Assembly (NCBI GenBank): GCA_003339415.1
Contig: PDHQ01000383.1
Span: forward strand, 1 to 28,999
Source: Ophiocordyceps camponoti-saundersi (nom. inval.)
Taxonomy: Eukaryota > Ascomycota > Sordariomycetes > Hypocreales > Ophiocordycipitaceae
Direction: 5' to 3'
DNA length: 28,999 nt
The translations under genes were made by a program, and so were the position numbers. Below, in pieces: positions 10,816 to 20,189 of this stretch. Under the pieces are notes generated by a model, which was not told the origin of the DNA, made no database searches, and saw only the letters and a list, made by a program, of their open reading frames with translations. The stretch's first letter is position 1, and the number at the start of each line of letters is the position of its first letter.

Positions 10816-11093
10816 ATAATAAAATAAGCTTAAAATAAAAATAAAAATAAAATCTCTTTAAAGATAATAAGATAAAAAAATTATAATAATAATAATATAC
10901 GCTTAAAGTTACTTATATTTTACCCTAAACTAATAATAAATAACTACTATTATTATAGTTACGCGCGCGCTCTTATAACTAATAACGCGTTTTCCTTATA
11001 TATAACTTTTTCTTTTTTATTTTATTATAATATATCTATAATAACTTATAATTATCTTATTTTAATATTTAGTTATTATAAATAAGAAGATAA
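10816..11093 (+). other. Spacer before 3' LTR with possible polypurine tract
   Basis: This lies between the putative start of the antisense gene and the 3' LTR. It is A/T-rich with a small GC patch (tacgcgcgcgctctta near 10962) and no coding signal. The purine-rich run aataagaagataa at 11081-11093 sits directly against the LTR start. That is where the polypurine tract priming plus-strand synthesis should be. If the antisense gene was real, its promoter would lie here or in the LTR. Confidence 0.5.
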
Positions 11094-11504
11094 TTATAAT
11101 AAAGTTATAAGATAACTATATATAAAAAATAATTATAAGGTTACGTAAATATTATAAAGCTATTATAATATAATATTAAAATTAGTTAGAAAATATATAA
11201 TATATTTTTAATTATAATAAAATAGTTAGATATAAAAAGTAAGTTTTTAAATTACGCTAAGGTTTTAGATAAGACCTTAGGAGTTATAGTTCGTATTACG
11301 AGGAGTTTACCCTTAAGTTATAATCCCCTTATATATAGTTCGTAGTAGTTTCTAGTATTATAATTCGGTAAGAATTAGCTTTACTCTTAATATAACTCCT
11401 AAAGTAAACTTCTATAATCTATACTTATATACTTATCTTTCTCTCTTCTAACCTAATTATCGCTATCTCTCTTTTTTAGTATATCTAGTATAGGCTTCCC
11501 TTAT
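11094..11504 (+). repeat. 3' LTR of chromovirus (411 bp)
   Basis: This is a direct repeat of 512-922. It keeps more C and G than the 5' LTR, for example tcgtagtagtttctagtatt near 11340 where the 5' LTR reads tataataatttctaatatt. The differences are transitions, consistent with RIP acting separately on the two copies. Downstream sequence diverges after gcttcccttataattt. Confidence 0.9.
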
Positions 11505-11876
11505 AATTTCCTTCCCTTAAAAGCTTTTCTTTTTTTTTAAGCTTCTAATTAAATAGTTAGTTTAAATTTTTTTTATTATGTTAAGTATTATTTATAAAAC
11601 TTATTCTTTATTCCTTACTGCCTTTATTTTTATAAAGCTTTTATCTTATTTATTATTTTATAAAAAGTATTAAAATAGCTATATTAATAGCTTATAATAA
11701 ACCCCTTACTTACTTTTATATTTTTAACCTTATCTTTCCCTATTATTTTTATTTACTATATAAAAAGTTTTTAAAAATAAGTTAGTAAGTATATATAATC
11801 TTATTTAAATATATATTAAAAGCTTCTTATACCTTAATTACTTTAAAATTTTACTAATAAAACTTTATATAAAGGT
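11505..11876. other. AT-rich flank, no gene seen
   Basis: This is T-rich DNA right of the chromovirus. It has no frame or motif that I can assign, and a few TG dinucleotides survive (ttatgtt, ttactgcc). It may be the inside of a transposon whose end is the repeat at 11877-12065. Confidence 0.5.
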
Positions 11877-12065
11877 TTTATATAAGTAACTATTAAAGTA
11901 AGCTAAAGTAAAGTTATAATTAAAGCTTTTAAAAAAAAAAGAGAGAAGCCCCCCTCTTAAGCTAATTATATACCCCGCGCGATAACTAAGCGCTATTAGG
12001 AAGACTTAAGTATAGTTATTATAAACCCCCTTATATAGCTATAATTAGTTATAAACTAATTTTTT
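11877..12065 (-). repeat. ~200-bp terminal-type repeat, copy a
   Basis: This is the reverse complement of 12130-12325 and 13676-13885 and is in the same orientation as 14630-14838. Shared landmarks are an (a)n-gagagaagc stretch, taactaagcgctatt, and the distal end ataattagttataaactaat. It stands back to back with copy b, with roughly 70 bp of spacer between them. It looks like the right-hand terminus of a DNA element whose left part is lost or not recognisable. Confidence 0.8.
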
Positions 12066-12129
12066 ATATTTTAATATAATTAAATTAATATAAAAATCTA
12101 ACTTTAAAAATATATTATTATTTTTAATA

Positions 12130-12575
12130 TAAGGGATTAGTTTATAACTAATTATAACTAGATAGGGGGGTTTATAGCAGATATATTTAAGTCTTCTTAA
12201 TAGCGCTTAGTTATTATATAAGGTATATAGTTAGCTTAGGAGGAGGGCTTCTCTCTTTTTCTTTTTTTCTTTTTAATAGCTTTTATTATAACTTTACTTT
12301 AGCTTATTTTTATAATCGCCGTAATAAGACTTTTATATTAATTAAAGCTCCTCTTACCGCTAACTAAATATAAAAGTAAGATCTTAATATAAAACGCTAT
12401 TAAATTTTACTTATATAAAAGCTACTTATAGCTTATTCCGGCCTTAATTCTTAGTTAGTTACTATATATATTAAATTTATTATTAATAAAGCTATAATTA
12501 GGGAGCTTAAGTTTTAGTTTAATTATTTTTTTTATATCTTAGTACCTTCTAATAAATATTTTTTCTATATATTAT
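12130..12575 (+). repeat. Terminal-type repeat, copy b, long version
   Basis: It starts with tataagggattagtttataa. The first ~200 bp match copies a, c and d. The match with copy d, read on the minus strand from 14838 to 14388, continues to about 12570, through ttatattaattaaagct, aaagctacttatagctta and taccttctaataaatatt. Copies b and d together would be terminal inverted repeats of about 440 bp enclosing a 2.7-kb element. The RIP equivalence of aaggg here and aaaaa in a and d hides part of the identity. Confidence 0.78.
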
Positions 12576-13675
12576 TATAGCTATAGATTTTTCTTATTAG
12601 CTTAAAGCTTTTTTAATATATATCTCTAACCTTTTTAGGGAGAGTTATAAGGAGCGCTAAGTAAGTCTTTCCTTAGTTAGAATATATTAAGAGCTATTAA
12701 AGCCCCTTAAAGAATATATTATAAAGTAAAAATATACTTTTTTTATAGCTAGATTATTATATTAGTTAAACTACGCTAAGATTATTTTACTTTTATTTAA
12801 GTTATATAAAAAGTTATAAAAGCGTTTAGATTATAAAAACTAGCTTATAATATACTTAGCCTTTACTAGCTTTCTTTAAGGCTTTAATAAAGTATTTAGT
12901 TTTAAAAATATTCTTAACGCGCTAATTAATTTACCGCCCCCTTTTATAGCTAACCTAATTAATATTATATTTATAACTTCTTGCCTTTTAAGTATTATTA
13001 AGTAATAGTATTATTATTATTTTAACTAAATTAATTATTTTAAATATAATTATCTAAAGCTTTATAAGTAAATAAAGGTATTAAAGTTAAGGTTATATAT
13101 AAGCGGAGTAAGGTAATTAAGTATAAACTTAAAATATTTTAATTAAAAGGATAATAAGTAAAAAGGGGTGTACGCGCGCTAAATATTATAGCTTAAGTAA
13201 TTTCTAGCCTTAGTATATTATTTTATATATAGATAATCTATATTTAGCTTAGGCTTATAAATTTATTAATAAGTATATATTATAGTTATATTACGCCCTA
13301 GCTTATAAACTAGCGCTAGTAGCGTATAATAATAAGTATTTAACTAGCTTTATATTTATTATAATTAGGTTATCCTCTAAGCTTCCTATAACTAATATAG
13401 TATTACCTAGTTTAATATACTAACTATATAAATAAGTTTTTATTACTAATATATAAGTTTATTTTTCCTTACCTTAAGTAATATTATAATTCTAAGCTTA
13501 TTAGAATCTTCCTTATAATACGCTATAAGGAGCCTTTCCGCCCTCTTATCCTTATCTTTATAGAGGCTATTAAGCTATTAGCTAGGAACTATATAAAGTA
13601 TTTAGCTAGCGTTATAATATATAACTCTTTTATCTTACGCTTCTACCTCCTTAGCTAGCTTAAAAAGGGGGCTAT

Positions 13676-13885
13676 ATAAGGGATTAGTTTATAACTAATT
13701 ATAGCTAGATAGGGGGGTTTATAGCGGATATACCTAGGTCTTCCTAATAGCGCTTAGTTATTACGCGAGGTATATAGTTAGCTTAGGAGGAGGGCTTCTC
13801 TCTCCTTCTCTTCTTTTTCTTAATAGCTTTAATTATAACTTTACTTTAGCTTACTTTTATAGTTACTATAATAAGACCTTTATAT
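13676..13885 (+). repeat. Terminal-type repeat, copy c
   Basis: This is the same orientation as copy b and nearly identical to it for about 200 bp. It runs from tataagggattagtttataa through aggaggagggcttctctc to agacctttatatta, and then diverges. It is less mutated than a, b and d (for example tacgcgaggtatat against tatataaggtatat in b), so it may be the youngest of the four or have undergone fewer RIP cycles. Confidence 0.82.
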
Positions 13886-14136
13886 TAAAATATATTTTTT
13901 AAAAGACTTTAATAGCTTTTTATATATATTAATTAAAGAAAGACTTATTATATACTGTTTATAACTCTCTCTAAAAACGCTAAAAAAATATACACTATAA
14001 AAGCTTTAAGCTACGAAAAAAACTTATAACTATAATAATATATAAAAAAAATATACTAAGGAAAAGAGGGAAGAAGGGGCTAAAGGTCCTAATAAGGGAA
14101 AAAAGGTATGATTTGAAGGTCCTAGCTAGGCTAGGG

Positions 14137-14196
14137 GTCACACAAAGCTCACAATTCCTCTACTCTTTAGAGGGAATTGAAGCTTATGTGTGTGAC
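14137..14196. repeat. Inverted repeat / hairpin in the island
   Basis: The left arm 14137-14158 starts gtcacacaaagct and ends aattcc. The right arm 14173-14196 starts ggaattgaagct and ends gtgtgtgac. The arms pair almost completely, with a 2-base gap and one or two mismatches, around a 14-base loop. This could be a terminator-like or MITE-like structure, or the paired ends of a tiny element. Confidence 0.85.
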
Positions 14197-14261
14197 TTAA
14201 GAAGAAGAAGAAGGAAGGAAAAAGGAAGGAAAAAGAAGCGGCTTAAATACACGATTTTATG

Positions 14262-14273
14262 GGTCACGTGACC
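14262..14273. promoter_or_regulatory. Perfect CACGTG palindrome
   Basis: ggtcacgtgacc is a perfect 12-bp palindrome centred on CACGTG, the E-box core bound by fungal bHLH factors such as Cbf1/Pho4 types. Two further TCACGT sites follow inside the 28-bp repeats. Regulatory use is an inference from the motif alone. Confidence 0.45.
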
Positions 14274-14275
14274 GA

Positions 14276-14303
14276 CCCGTCACGTATCCGACCGGTACGT
14301 ACC
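14276..14303 (+). repeat. 28-bp direct repeat, unit 1
   Basis: It runs from cccgtcacgt to ggtacgtacc. It matches unit 2 (14315-14342) at 23 of 28 positions, and the five differences are all transitions. It contains TCACGT and the palindrome gtacgtac. Confidence 0.85.
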
Positions 14304-14314
14304 CCTTCTAGCAG

Positions 14315-14342
14315 CCCGTCACGTGCCCGGCTAGTACGTACC
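14315..14342 (+). repeat. 28-bp direct repeat, unit 2
   Basis: It runs from cccgtcacgtg to agtacgtacc. The spacing to unit 1 is 39 bp start to start. It contains TCACGTG and gtacgtac in the same relative places as unit 1. Confidence 0.85.
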
Positions 14343-14387
14343 TTTTTAGTGCCTTCTAAAGCCTCCGGGCAGATGCCACGTATTTTA

Positions 14388-14838
14388 TAATAAAATATTT
14401 ACTACAAGGTATTAAGTTTAGAAAAAATTTAATAAAACTAAGACTTAAGCTATTTAATTATAGTTTTATTAATAATAGGTTTTAATAGTAAGTTTAATAT
14501 ATAAAATAGCTAGCTAAAAATTTAAGTTAAAATAAGCTATAAGTAGCTTTAATATAAGTAAAATTTAATAATATTTTATATTAAAATCTTATTTTTATAT
14601 TTAGTTAGTAGTAAAAAGAGCTTTAATTAATATAAGAGTCTTATAATAAGTAATTATAAAAGTAAGTTAAAATAAAGTTATAATTAAAGCTATTAAGAAA
14701 AAAAAAGAAAAGAGAGGGAAGCTTCCCTTTTAAGCTAACTATATACTTTATATAATAACTAAGCGTTATTTTAAAAACCTAAATATAGTCGCTACTAACC
14801 CCCTTATCTAGCTATAGTTTATTATAAACTAATTTTTT
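14388..14838 (-). repeat. Terminal-type repeat, copy d, long version
   Basis: This is the reverse complement of copy b over about 440 bp and of copy c over its outer 200 bp. The outer end is ctaattttttata, equal to the complement of the b/c start after G-to-A change. It abuts the RIP-free island on its inner side and is itself strongly RIPed. Confidence 0.78.
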
Positions 14839-15340
14839 ATAAAAACTACTAATTAATAAAAAAATAATAAAAATAATACTTTTAAATTTATAATTATTAA
14901 ATTATAAAAAATAATAATAACTTGCTTTTTCTTAAACACTTTAAAAAATATATAATATAATTTATATTATTTAAAAAATCTAAAAATAATATTAATCTTT
15001 TAAGAAAACCCTTAATAATAAGCTATACTAAAAATTATTATATTCCTAACGCTTCTATAAAGCCTAAAGCTTACTTTTTATATAACTTATTAATTTAACT
15101 CTTTATTATTTAAAAACATAAAATACTAATAAGTTTTTAGAAAATATAAATATATTAAAATAAAAGAAACTTAATAGTAAAGATAGTAAATTATAAGCTT
15201 ATATTGTAAATTATAAAGCTTAGTTTACTTTTTATAAATTAGCTATTTTTTTTAAAAAAAATAAAAATATTATATATTTTTACTTACTTTAATTACTTAG
15301 CTATAAACTAGTTTAAGCTTACTTTATATTAAACAAGCTA
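14839..15340. other. AT-rich stretch, no gene seen
   Basis: This is nearly pure A/T. A few CA/TG survive in ACA or TGT context (aaacactt, aaacataaa, attgtaaa, aaacaagct), which is unlike the rest of the window, where GCA/TGC dominates the survivors. No frame, repeat or RNA feature could be assigned. Confidence 0.5.
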
Positions 15341-16060
15341 TCTATTACTAGTAATAAGGGGGGTTTTAGAAAGGAGTATATTATCGCAATACCCTTCGTA
15401 TTACTATACGAAGGGGATAGCTATCTAAATACTTATTCGAATATATAAAATATTAATTAAGGAATATATAAAGTAAGGAGTAATATTATAAGATTAGAAA
15501 GATCCTATATAAAGAGTTTTACTAACTTAGGTAAGCTATATAAAATATAAGGTTATAAGGATAATATAAAGCTATTAAGGTATCGTAAAATACCTTAATA
15601 TTTATAGTTTTTCTTTATAGTATATTATATAGCTTCCTTAGTAAGCGTGCGGCGTTACTAAGCGTTAATAATACCTATATAGTTAAAATTAACTTATAGC
15701 GTAAGTTATCGTAAATTATAAAGTATTATATATAGCTTATTCGTATAAGGAGATATCTATATAGTAAAGGAGAAAGGTTACTTTTAAAAAGAGTAATTTA
15801 TTAGCTTTATACGCTTAAGGGGGTTATTATTATAATACTTAAAAGGTTTATACGGAGTAGTATTTATAGCCGTAGCTGAAAGTATAGGAGAGAGAAAGTG
15901 CGAAAAAGGGCGCTAGTTAATAGAAATTTTCGCGCTACTATTTATAGCTAGCAGGCCCTGCTAACTATAAAAAGCACCTTTCTTTCTATTTTATACGAAA
16001 GAAGATTTCTTCCCTCTTTTATCTTTTATAATAGTAATTAGTTAGTAAAAAATAATATAA
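15341..16060. other. Moderately RIPed relic with palindromes, identity unknown
   Basis: GC content rises here and several symmetric motifs occur. One is cccttcgta/tacgaaggg (15392-15400 and 15407-15415, 6-base loop). Another is a 29-bp near-palindrome at 15942-15970 around gctagcaggccctgctaac. The stretch gaaagtgcgaaaaagggcgctag (near 15894) looks less mutated. It may be an LTR or another non-coding part of a retroelement. I found no second copy in the window and no protein. Confidence 0.5.
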
Positions 16061-16954
16061 AAGATAAATAACTTACTATTATATTTTTATAAAGTAGTAT
16101 TTTTATCTAAAAGTTACTTTTTTAAGTTAGAGTTATTTAAAAAAGCTTTAAAAATATCCTAAGCTATTAAATTAATAATATACGCTAAGTATTAAATTTA
16201 GCTAGTAAATTCTTTAAAAAAAGGTTATTATAAGCTAAGGAATAAGCTTTTAAAAAGGTTTTATTATTAGTAATATTATTATAAATAATAATATAAATAA
16301 ATAAATAAATAAAAAAGTAATTTATATACTTATTAATAAAGTTTAAAGTAATTAAAAAGTAAAGCTTAAGGTAAGAAAGAATTTCTATATAAATATAAAA
16401 CTTAGTATACTATTTTATAAGCTATTTAAAAGCTAAAAGTTATTAGTATTTAAAGAAAATTAAATAATTAAATAACTTACTTAAAAGCTTATAATTAATC
16501 TTAAAGTTTAGAGAGATATAAGCTATAATTAAGCCTAAATAAGCATCTTAAGAAGTTAAGGTTTAGATATTAAAAATAAAGCTATAAAAGCTACTTTTAG
16601 AAAAGTAACTTATAAAGTTATTATTTAATATAAAAAGGGCCTTATTAAAGTAAGTTTTTTAATATTTTTTTTAACTTAGCGTAATAAATAAGCTTATTAT
16701 ACTTAAGAAATAAGTTAATTAATAAAGAAAATAAAAAAATAACTTACTTATTATAATAAGAAAGTAACTTATTAAAAAGCTTTAAGTAAATTATAAAAAA
16801 AAATATTTACTATTAATAAAAAGTAAATTAGTAAGTTTTAAGCTAAATTAATATTAAAAGCTAAGTTTAACTTAGCTTATTTTTTAAAAACTTTTTATAA
16901 ATTTTTTTAAAAAGTTATTTTATAACTAAATTAGTAAAATTAGATAAAATAGTT
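16061..16954. other. AT-rich stretch left of copy C, no gene identified
   Basis: The + strand has stretches rich in Lys/Leu/Ile/Gln codons. Base composition alone produces such strings and no motif stands out. It contains a short ataaataaataaataaa run near 16295. It served as the target for copy C: ataaaatagtt at 16944-16954 is repeated at 18824-18834. Confidence 0.5.
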
Positions 16955-18823
16955 TAATTAGCTTATAAACTTTTATATATTTTATAAACTTTACGCTTAT
17001 AGCGACGCGGATATAAACTTTTTATTTTTATATTATAAATAAACTCCGCTCCTTTTATTACCTTATAATAATAGTATACTGCGCTTAAAGTAACTTTAGG
17101 AAGAAAAGTAACGCTATATAAGTTAATTATAACTATAAAAATTTTTTACTTAAAATATAGCTTTACTTTAAATTATAATAATCTTAAACTTAAAAGTTTA
17201 TTATATTTATTACTTTATTAAAAGCTAAGGTAAATATTAATAAGATTATTTAGGAAAATACTTTAATTTTTATATAAGTAATTATTAAATAAGTAGCGGA
17301 ATTTAAAAAGGTCCGGGGAGGCGCCTCTTTTACTCTAGCTTTATTAATTAGTAATATCTCCTTAAATATTATAGCTATAATTTCCTCTTTTTTTTATAGC
17401 TTTAAGGGGAGTAAAACTTTTTTAATATAAGCTATAATTATAGCTAAAGCGCTAAAGAAAATTAATAAAAAGTAAGTTCCTAAGTAATATAAGTAATAGC
17501 TTATAATTTATTTTAATTTTATTATTATTTTACTTTAAATCTAAAGCTTTAAAGTAATTATAATAAATATTAATTATAAATTTTAAATAAAGCTAAGCTT
17601 TTATAATAAGGAAATTATTTAGCGATAATATTATAATAATATTTTAAAATATAATTTATAAGCTTTAGTTTAATTTAAAATAGCTTTATATTATTTTTAA
17701 AAAAAGTATATTTAATTAGTAAAAGTTATATTTTTATTATAAAAAAAGTATTAGTATAAGCTTTATAATAAGGCGGTAAGGAAACTTTTTAGAAAAAGAT
17801 TATATTTTTAAATAAGGTTTAAATAATATAATTATATATAAAAAATATTATTTAAGCACTTAGCGGAGTTTTTTAATAATTACTATTAATAATATAATAG
17901 ATATAAATTAAATTTATAATAAAAGTATAATAATATAAATAAAAATTTATAATATTAAGTTATATATATTAAAAATCTAGCTTTAGTAATATTTTAAATA
18001 TTACTAATTTAAATATATTATTAAATATTATATAATAAGGCTATAATATAATTAATACTTTACTATTTTATATATAAAAAATAAATCCGCTTATTTTATA
18101 ACTTATAAGAAAAAACTATATTATTACTTTTTTAATTAAAAGTTTTATTTTAAGTAAAGTTAACTTTACTTTAAGATAAGAGCGGTATAAGACTAAGCGA
18201 AAAATATATATATTTTATAATTTTAAAAGTTTATAGATTAGAACTTTATATATATTACCCCTCCTCTCCCTCTAATACTAACTAGAGTTTAATAATAATA
18301 GGGGCGGAAATATTAAAAAGTAAATATAATAATACCTCTTTTAACCCCCTCTCTAAACTTATTTATAGCTTTATTATAATAGTTTAGCCGCTTTTTAAGA
18401 TTAGCTATTATAAGGTTTATTATAAGATAATAAAACCTTTATATATTTCTTAGCTATATTAAAAATGCCTTAATTAATTAAATTACTAAAGCTAAATTAA
18501 TTAATTATAAGGATTAAATTTATAGCGATAATAATAGTTAAAAGAATAAGTAAGCTATATAAACTTTATATTAAACTTAGTTTATATATACCCTTATTAC
18601 TATAAAGTTTACTTCGGAGGAAATATTAGCTTTTTAATTATTAGTTATTACTTAACTTATTAAATATATAAAATACTAGGTATAAGCGGGGTTTAACTTA
18701 AAGCTAAGGTAATACTTAAAGGAAGGGTTTTATTTTAAGTTTTCTAGTTTTTCCTCTTTTCAAAATATATATAAGATAGTTTAAAGCTATATAAGGTATA
18801 TTAGCATATTAATATTATTATAA
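16955..18823 (-). mobile_element. 1.87-kb repeat element, copy C (inverted)
   Basis: This is the reverse complement of copies A and B. Anchors are tacgcttatagcgacgcgg at about 16993-17010 (complement of ccgcgtcgctataagcgta in A), the block near 18255-18345 with cccctcctctccctctaat and aggggcggaaa, and tattagcatattaatatt at the right end. It is more heavily A/T-converted than A and B, yet keeps a TCA (ttttcaaaat near 18760). The candidate duplication is 11 bp (16944-16954 and 18824-18834). The left edge carries about ten extra bases compared with A and B, so that boundary is less certain. Confidence 0.82.
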
Positions 18824-18834
18824 ATAAAATAGTT

Positions 18835-20040
18835 AAAAACTTACTTTTTTTAGTTTTTTTAGATTTTTTATTATAAGTAATTATTTTATATTTATACTTA
18901 TAATATTAAAATAAATTTAAAGCTTAAAATTTCTAAATTAGAGAAATAAACTTAATTAAATAGCTATTTATTTAAAATTAATAATAATAAGGCTTTTTAT
19001 AAAAAAATAAAAAAATAATATAATAAAAATAGCTTTTATTTTTTATTTTTTATTTTTCTTAATTAGAAAAAGCTATTAGGTAAATTAGCTATATTATAAA
19101 ATATAAACTTTAAAATTTTTATTTAGGTTTAATTTAAATTCCTTTATATTATATTAGGTAATATAAGATTTTTCTTTTTCTTTTTCTTTTTTTAAAAATT
19201 CCTAAAAAGGTCTTTAATTTTAAAACTTTATATTATCTATTTTTATACTTATATTACTATTATAGCTATTAAAATTAGTAAAGGTTATTTAAAAAGGCTC
19301 TCTTTAAAAAGTAATTAAAAGCGTATAATCGAAGTTAAATATTTTAAAAGAAATTAAGGGGACTAAGCTAAAAACAGATAAGTTTATTATATTTTATAAA
19401 AAAAAAGTTTTTTAAAATACCTTTTTTATCTTTATAGCTTATATATTTATAAGAAGTTAGAAAGTAAATTAAAGTTAAAATATATATAAGTTATTATATA
19501 TAATTATAAAGTTAATAAAAAAATAATAAATTTAAAAAGATTTTTTAAATATAGGGAAAATAAATAAGGGTACTTAGTAATATATTAAAAAAAGCGCCTT
19601 ATATTATATATTTAGTTATAAACTTATTTCTCTATTATATACCTTTTTTATATTTTTAAAATAATTCTTAATTATAAAGTTTAAAAGTTTACTTTAAACT
19701 TTATATTACTTATTAAAAAGCTAGCGGTAATAATAATAATAGTAATATACTTAAAAGCGGTAACTTTTTCCTTTAATATTAAAATATTAGCTACCTTTTT
19801 AAGGCCTGAAAATTTATAAGGAGGGGCGATATTAAGGATAGTATTTATTTACTTTTTAAATAATAAATTAGCTTTCCGCTATTTATATAATAAGATAAAG
19901 GAAATTAATAGTTTAATAAAAAGAGTATTAAGTTTTTATATAAGAAAAATATAACCTTTTACGAAAACGGGATAGGACCTATTACTTAATCTTTCGCTTT
20001 TTATTATATATTTATTATTAAGAAAGAGTTAATAGCGCTT
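18835..20040. other. Heavily degraded spacer, no gene seen
   Basis: This is A/T-rich with pyrimidine tracts, such as a cttttt unit repeated near 19170-19190, and long A or T runs. One ACA (aaaacagataag, about 19370) and one TGA (ggcctgaaaat, about 19805) survive. I can assign no frame, repeat or RNA. The rightmost part may belong to the 5' region of the LINE that follows. Confidence 0.5.
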
Positions 20041-20047
20041 ACGGCGG

Positions 20048-20147
20048 CTTTAGCTAGGGCCTAAAGGGTAAGCAACGCGCTTATAGTCGTAAATAGGGGT
20101 ACGCAGGGACTAGGATAGTCCCTATAATACCCCTAATCTAGCTAAAG
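20048..20147 (+). repeat. Nested inverted repeat at LINE 5' region
   Basis: Three paired segments are nested. The outer pair is ctttagctag (20048-20057) with ctagctaaag (20138-20147). The middle pair is aggggt (20095-20100) with acccct (20129-20134). The inner pair is agggac (20105-20110) with gtccct (20118-20123). This GC-rich block survives in otherwise AT-saturated DNA and sits just upstream of ORF1. It could be a structured 5' UTR or internal promoter region of the non-LTR element. Confidence 0.7.
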
Positions 20148-20189
20148 ATAATATAATAATAGCGTTAGAATAAGAGGAGAAGCGGAGTA

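Larger units (their letters stand above)
512..11504 (+). mobile_element. RIP-degraded Ty3/gypsy chromovirus, nested insertion inside
   Basis: Two 411-bp direct LTRs bound an element of about 11.0 kb, or about 9.1 kb without the inserted 1.87-kb repeat and its duplicated target. On the + strand I can read, in order, Gag with a CCHC knuckle, a protease-like region, RT with YLDD, RNase H, integrase and a chromodomain. RT before IN makes it Ty3/gypsy, and the terminal chromodomain makes it a chromovirus, a lineage common in fungi (MAGGY, CfT-1 and relatives). The 3' 3.4 kb is unusual because it holds a long open frame on the minus strand instead of non-coding DNA. The element is certainly dead, with dozens of stops in every gene. 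Confidence 0.92.
14105..14395. other. RIP-free island between repeats c and d
   Basis: About 290 bp suddenly contain normal numbers of CA and TG dinucleotides (ggtcacacaaagctcacaat, atgtgtgtgac, gggtcacgtgacc, gccacg). Before and after this the dinucleotides are nearly absent. The island holds a 60-bp hairpin, a purine tract (14201-14237, gaagaagaag then ggaagg units), a CACGTG palindrome and two 28-bp repeats. No open frame of note is present. It is either unique DNA that RIP does not recognise or an insertion later than the last RIP episode. Confidence 0.85.
12136..14833 (+). mobile_element. Possible 2.7-kb TIR element (b to d), with nested copy c
   Basis: Inverted long repeats at both ends suggest a DNA transposon. 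The interior (about 12580-13670) is less AT-saturated than its surroundings and has long stretches free of TAA/TAG in more than one frame. An example is near 13500-13670, where + strand codons read ..Y-K-E-P-F-R-P-L-I-L-I-F-I-E-A. Because several frames are open I cannot choose a protein or a transposase family. An alternative reading is a shorter 1.15-kb element from copy c (13683) to copy d (14833) inserted in or next to the longer one. No target duplication is secure; TA is possible. Confidence 0.45.

Noticed and set aside
12580..13670. A transposase gene inside the b-d element
   Set aside because: Two different frames look equally open in different parts and no catalytic motif can be placed, so I did not annotate a coding relic.
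14201..14237. Purine tract (GAA and GGAA units) as a polypurine tract of a retroelement
   Set aside because: It is not next to any LTR-like end and lies in the middle of the RIP-free island. A simple microsatellite is sufficient.
16061..16954. A + strand Lys/Leu/Gln-rich frame as a transposase relic
   Set aside because: The string has no recognisable motif and composition alone can produce it.
20048..20147. tRNA or 5S RNA gene in the GC-rich block before the LINE
   Set aside because: The nested stems do not form a cloverleaf, and no A/B box sequences could be recognised.
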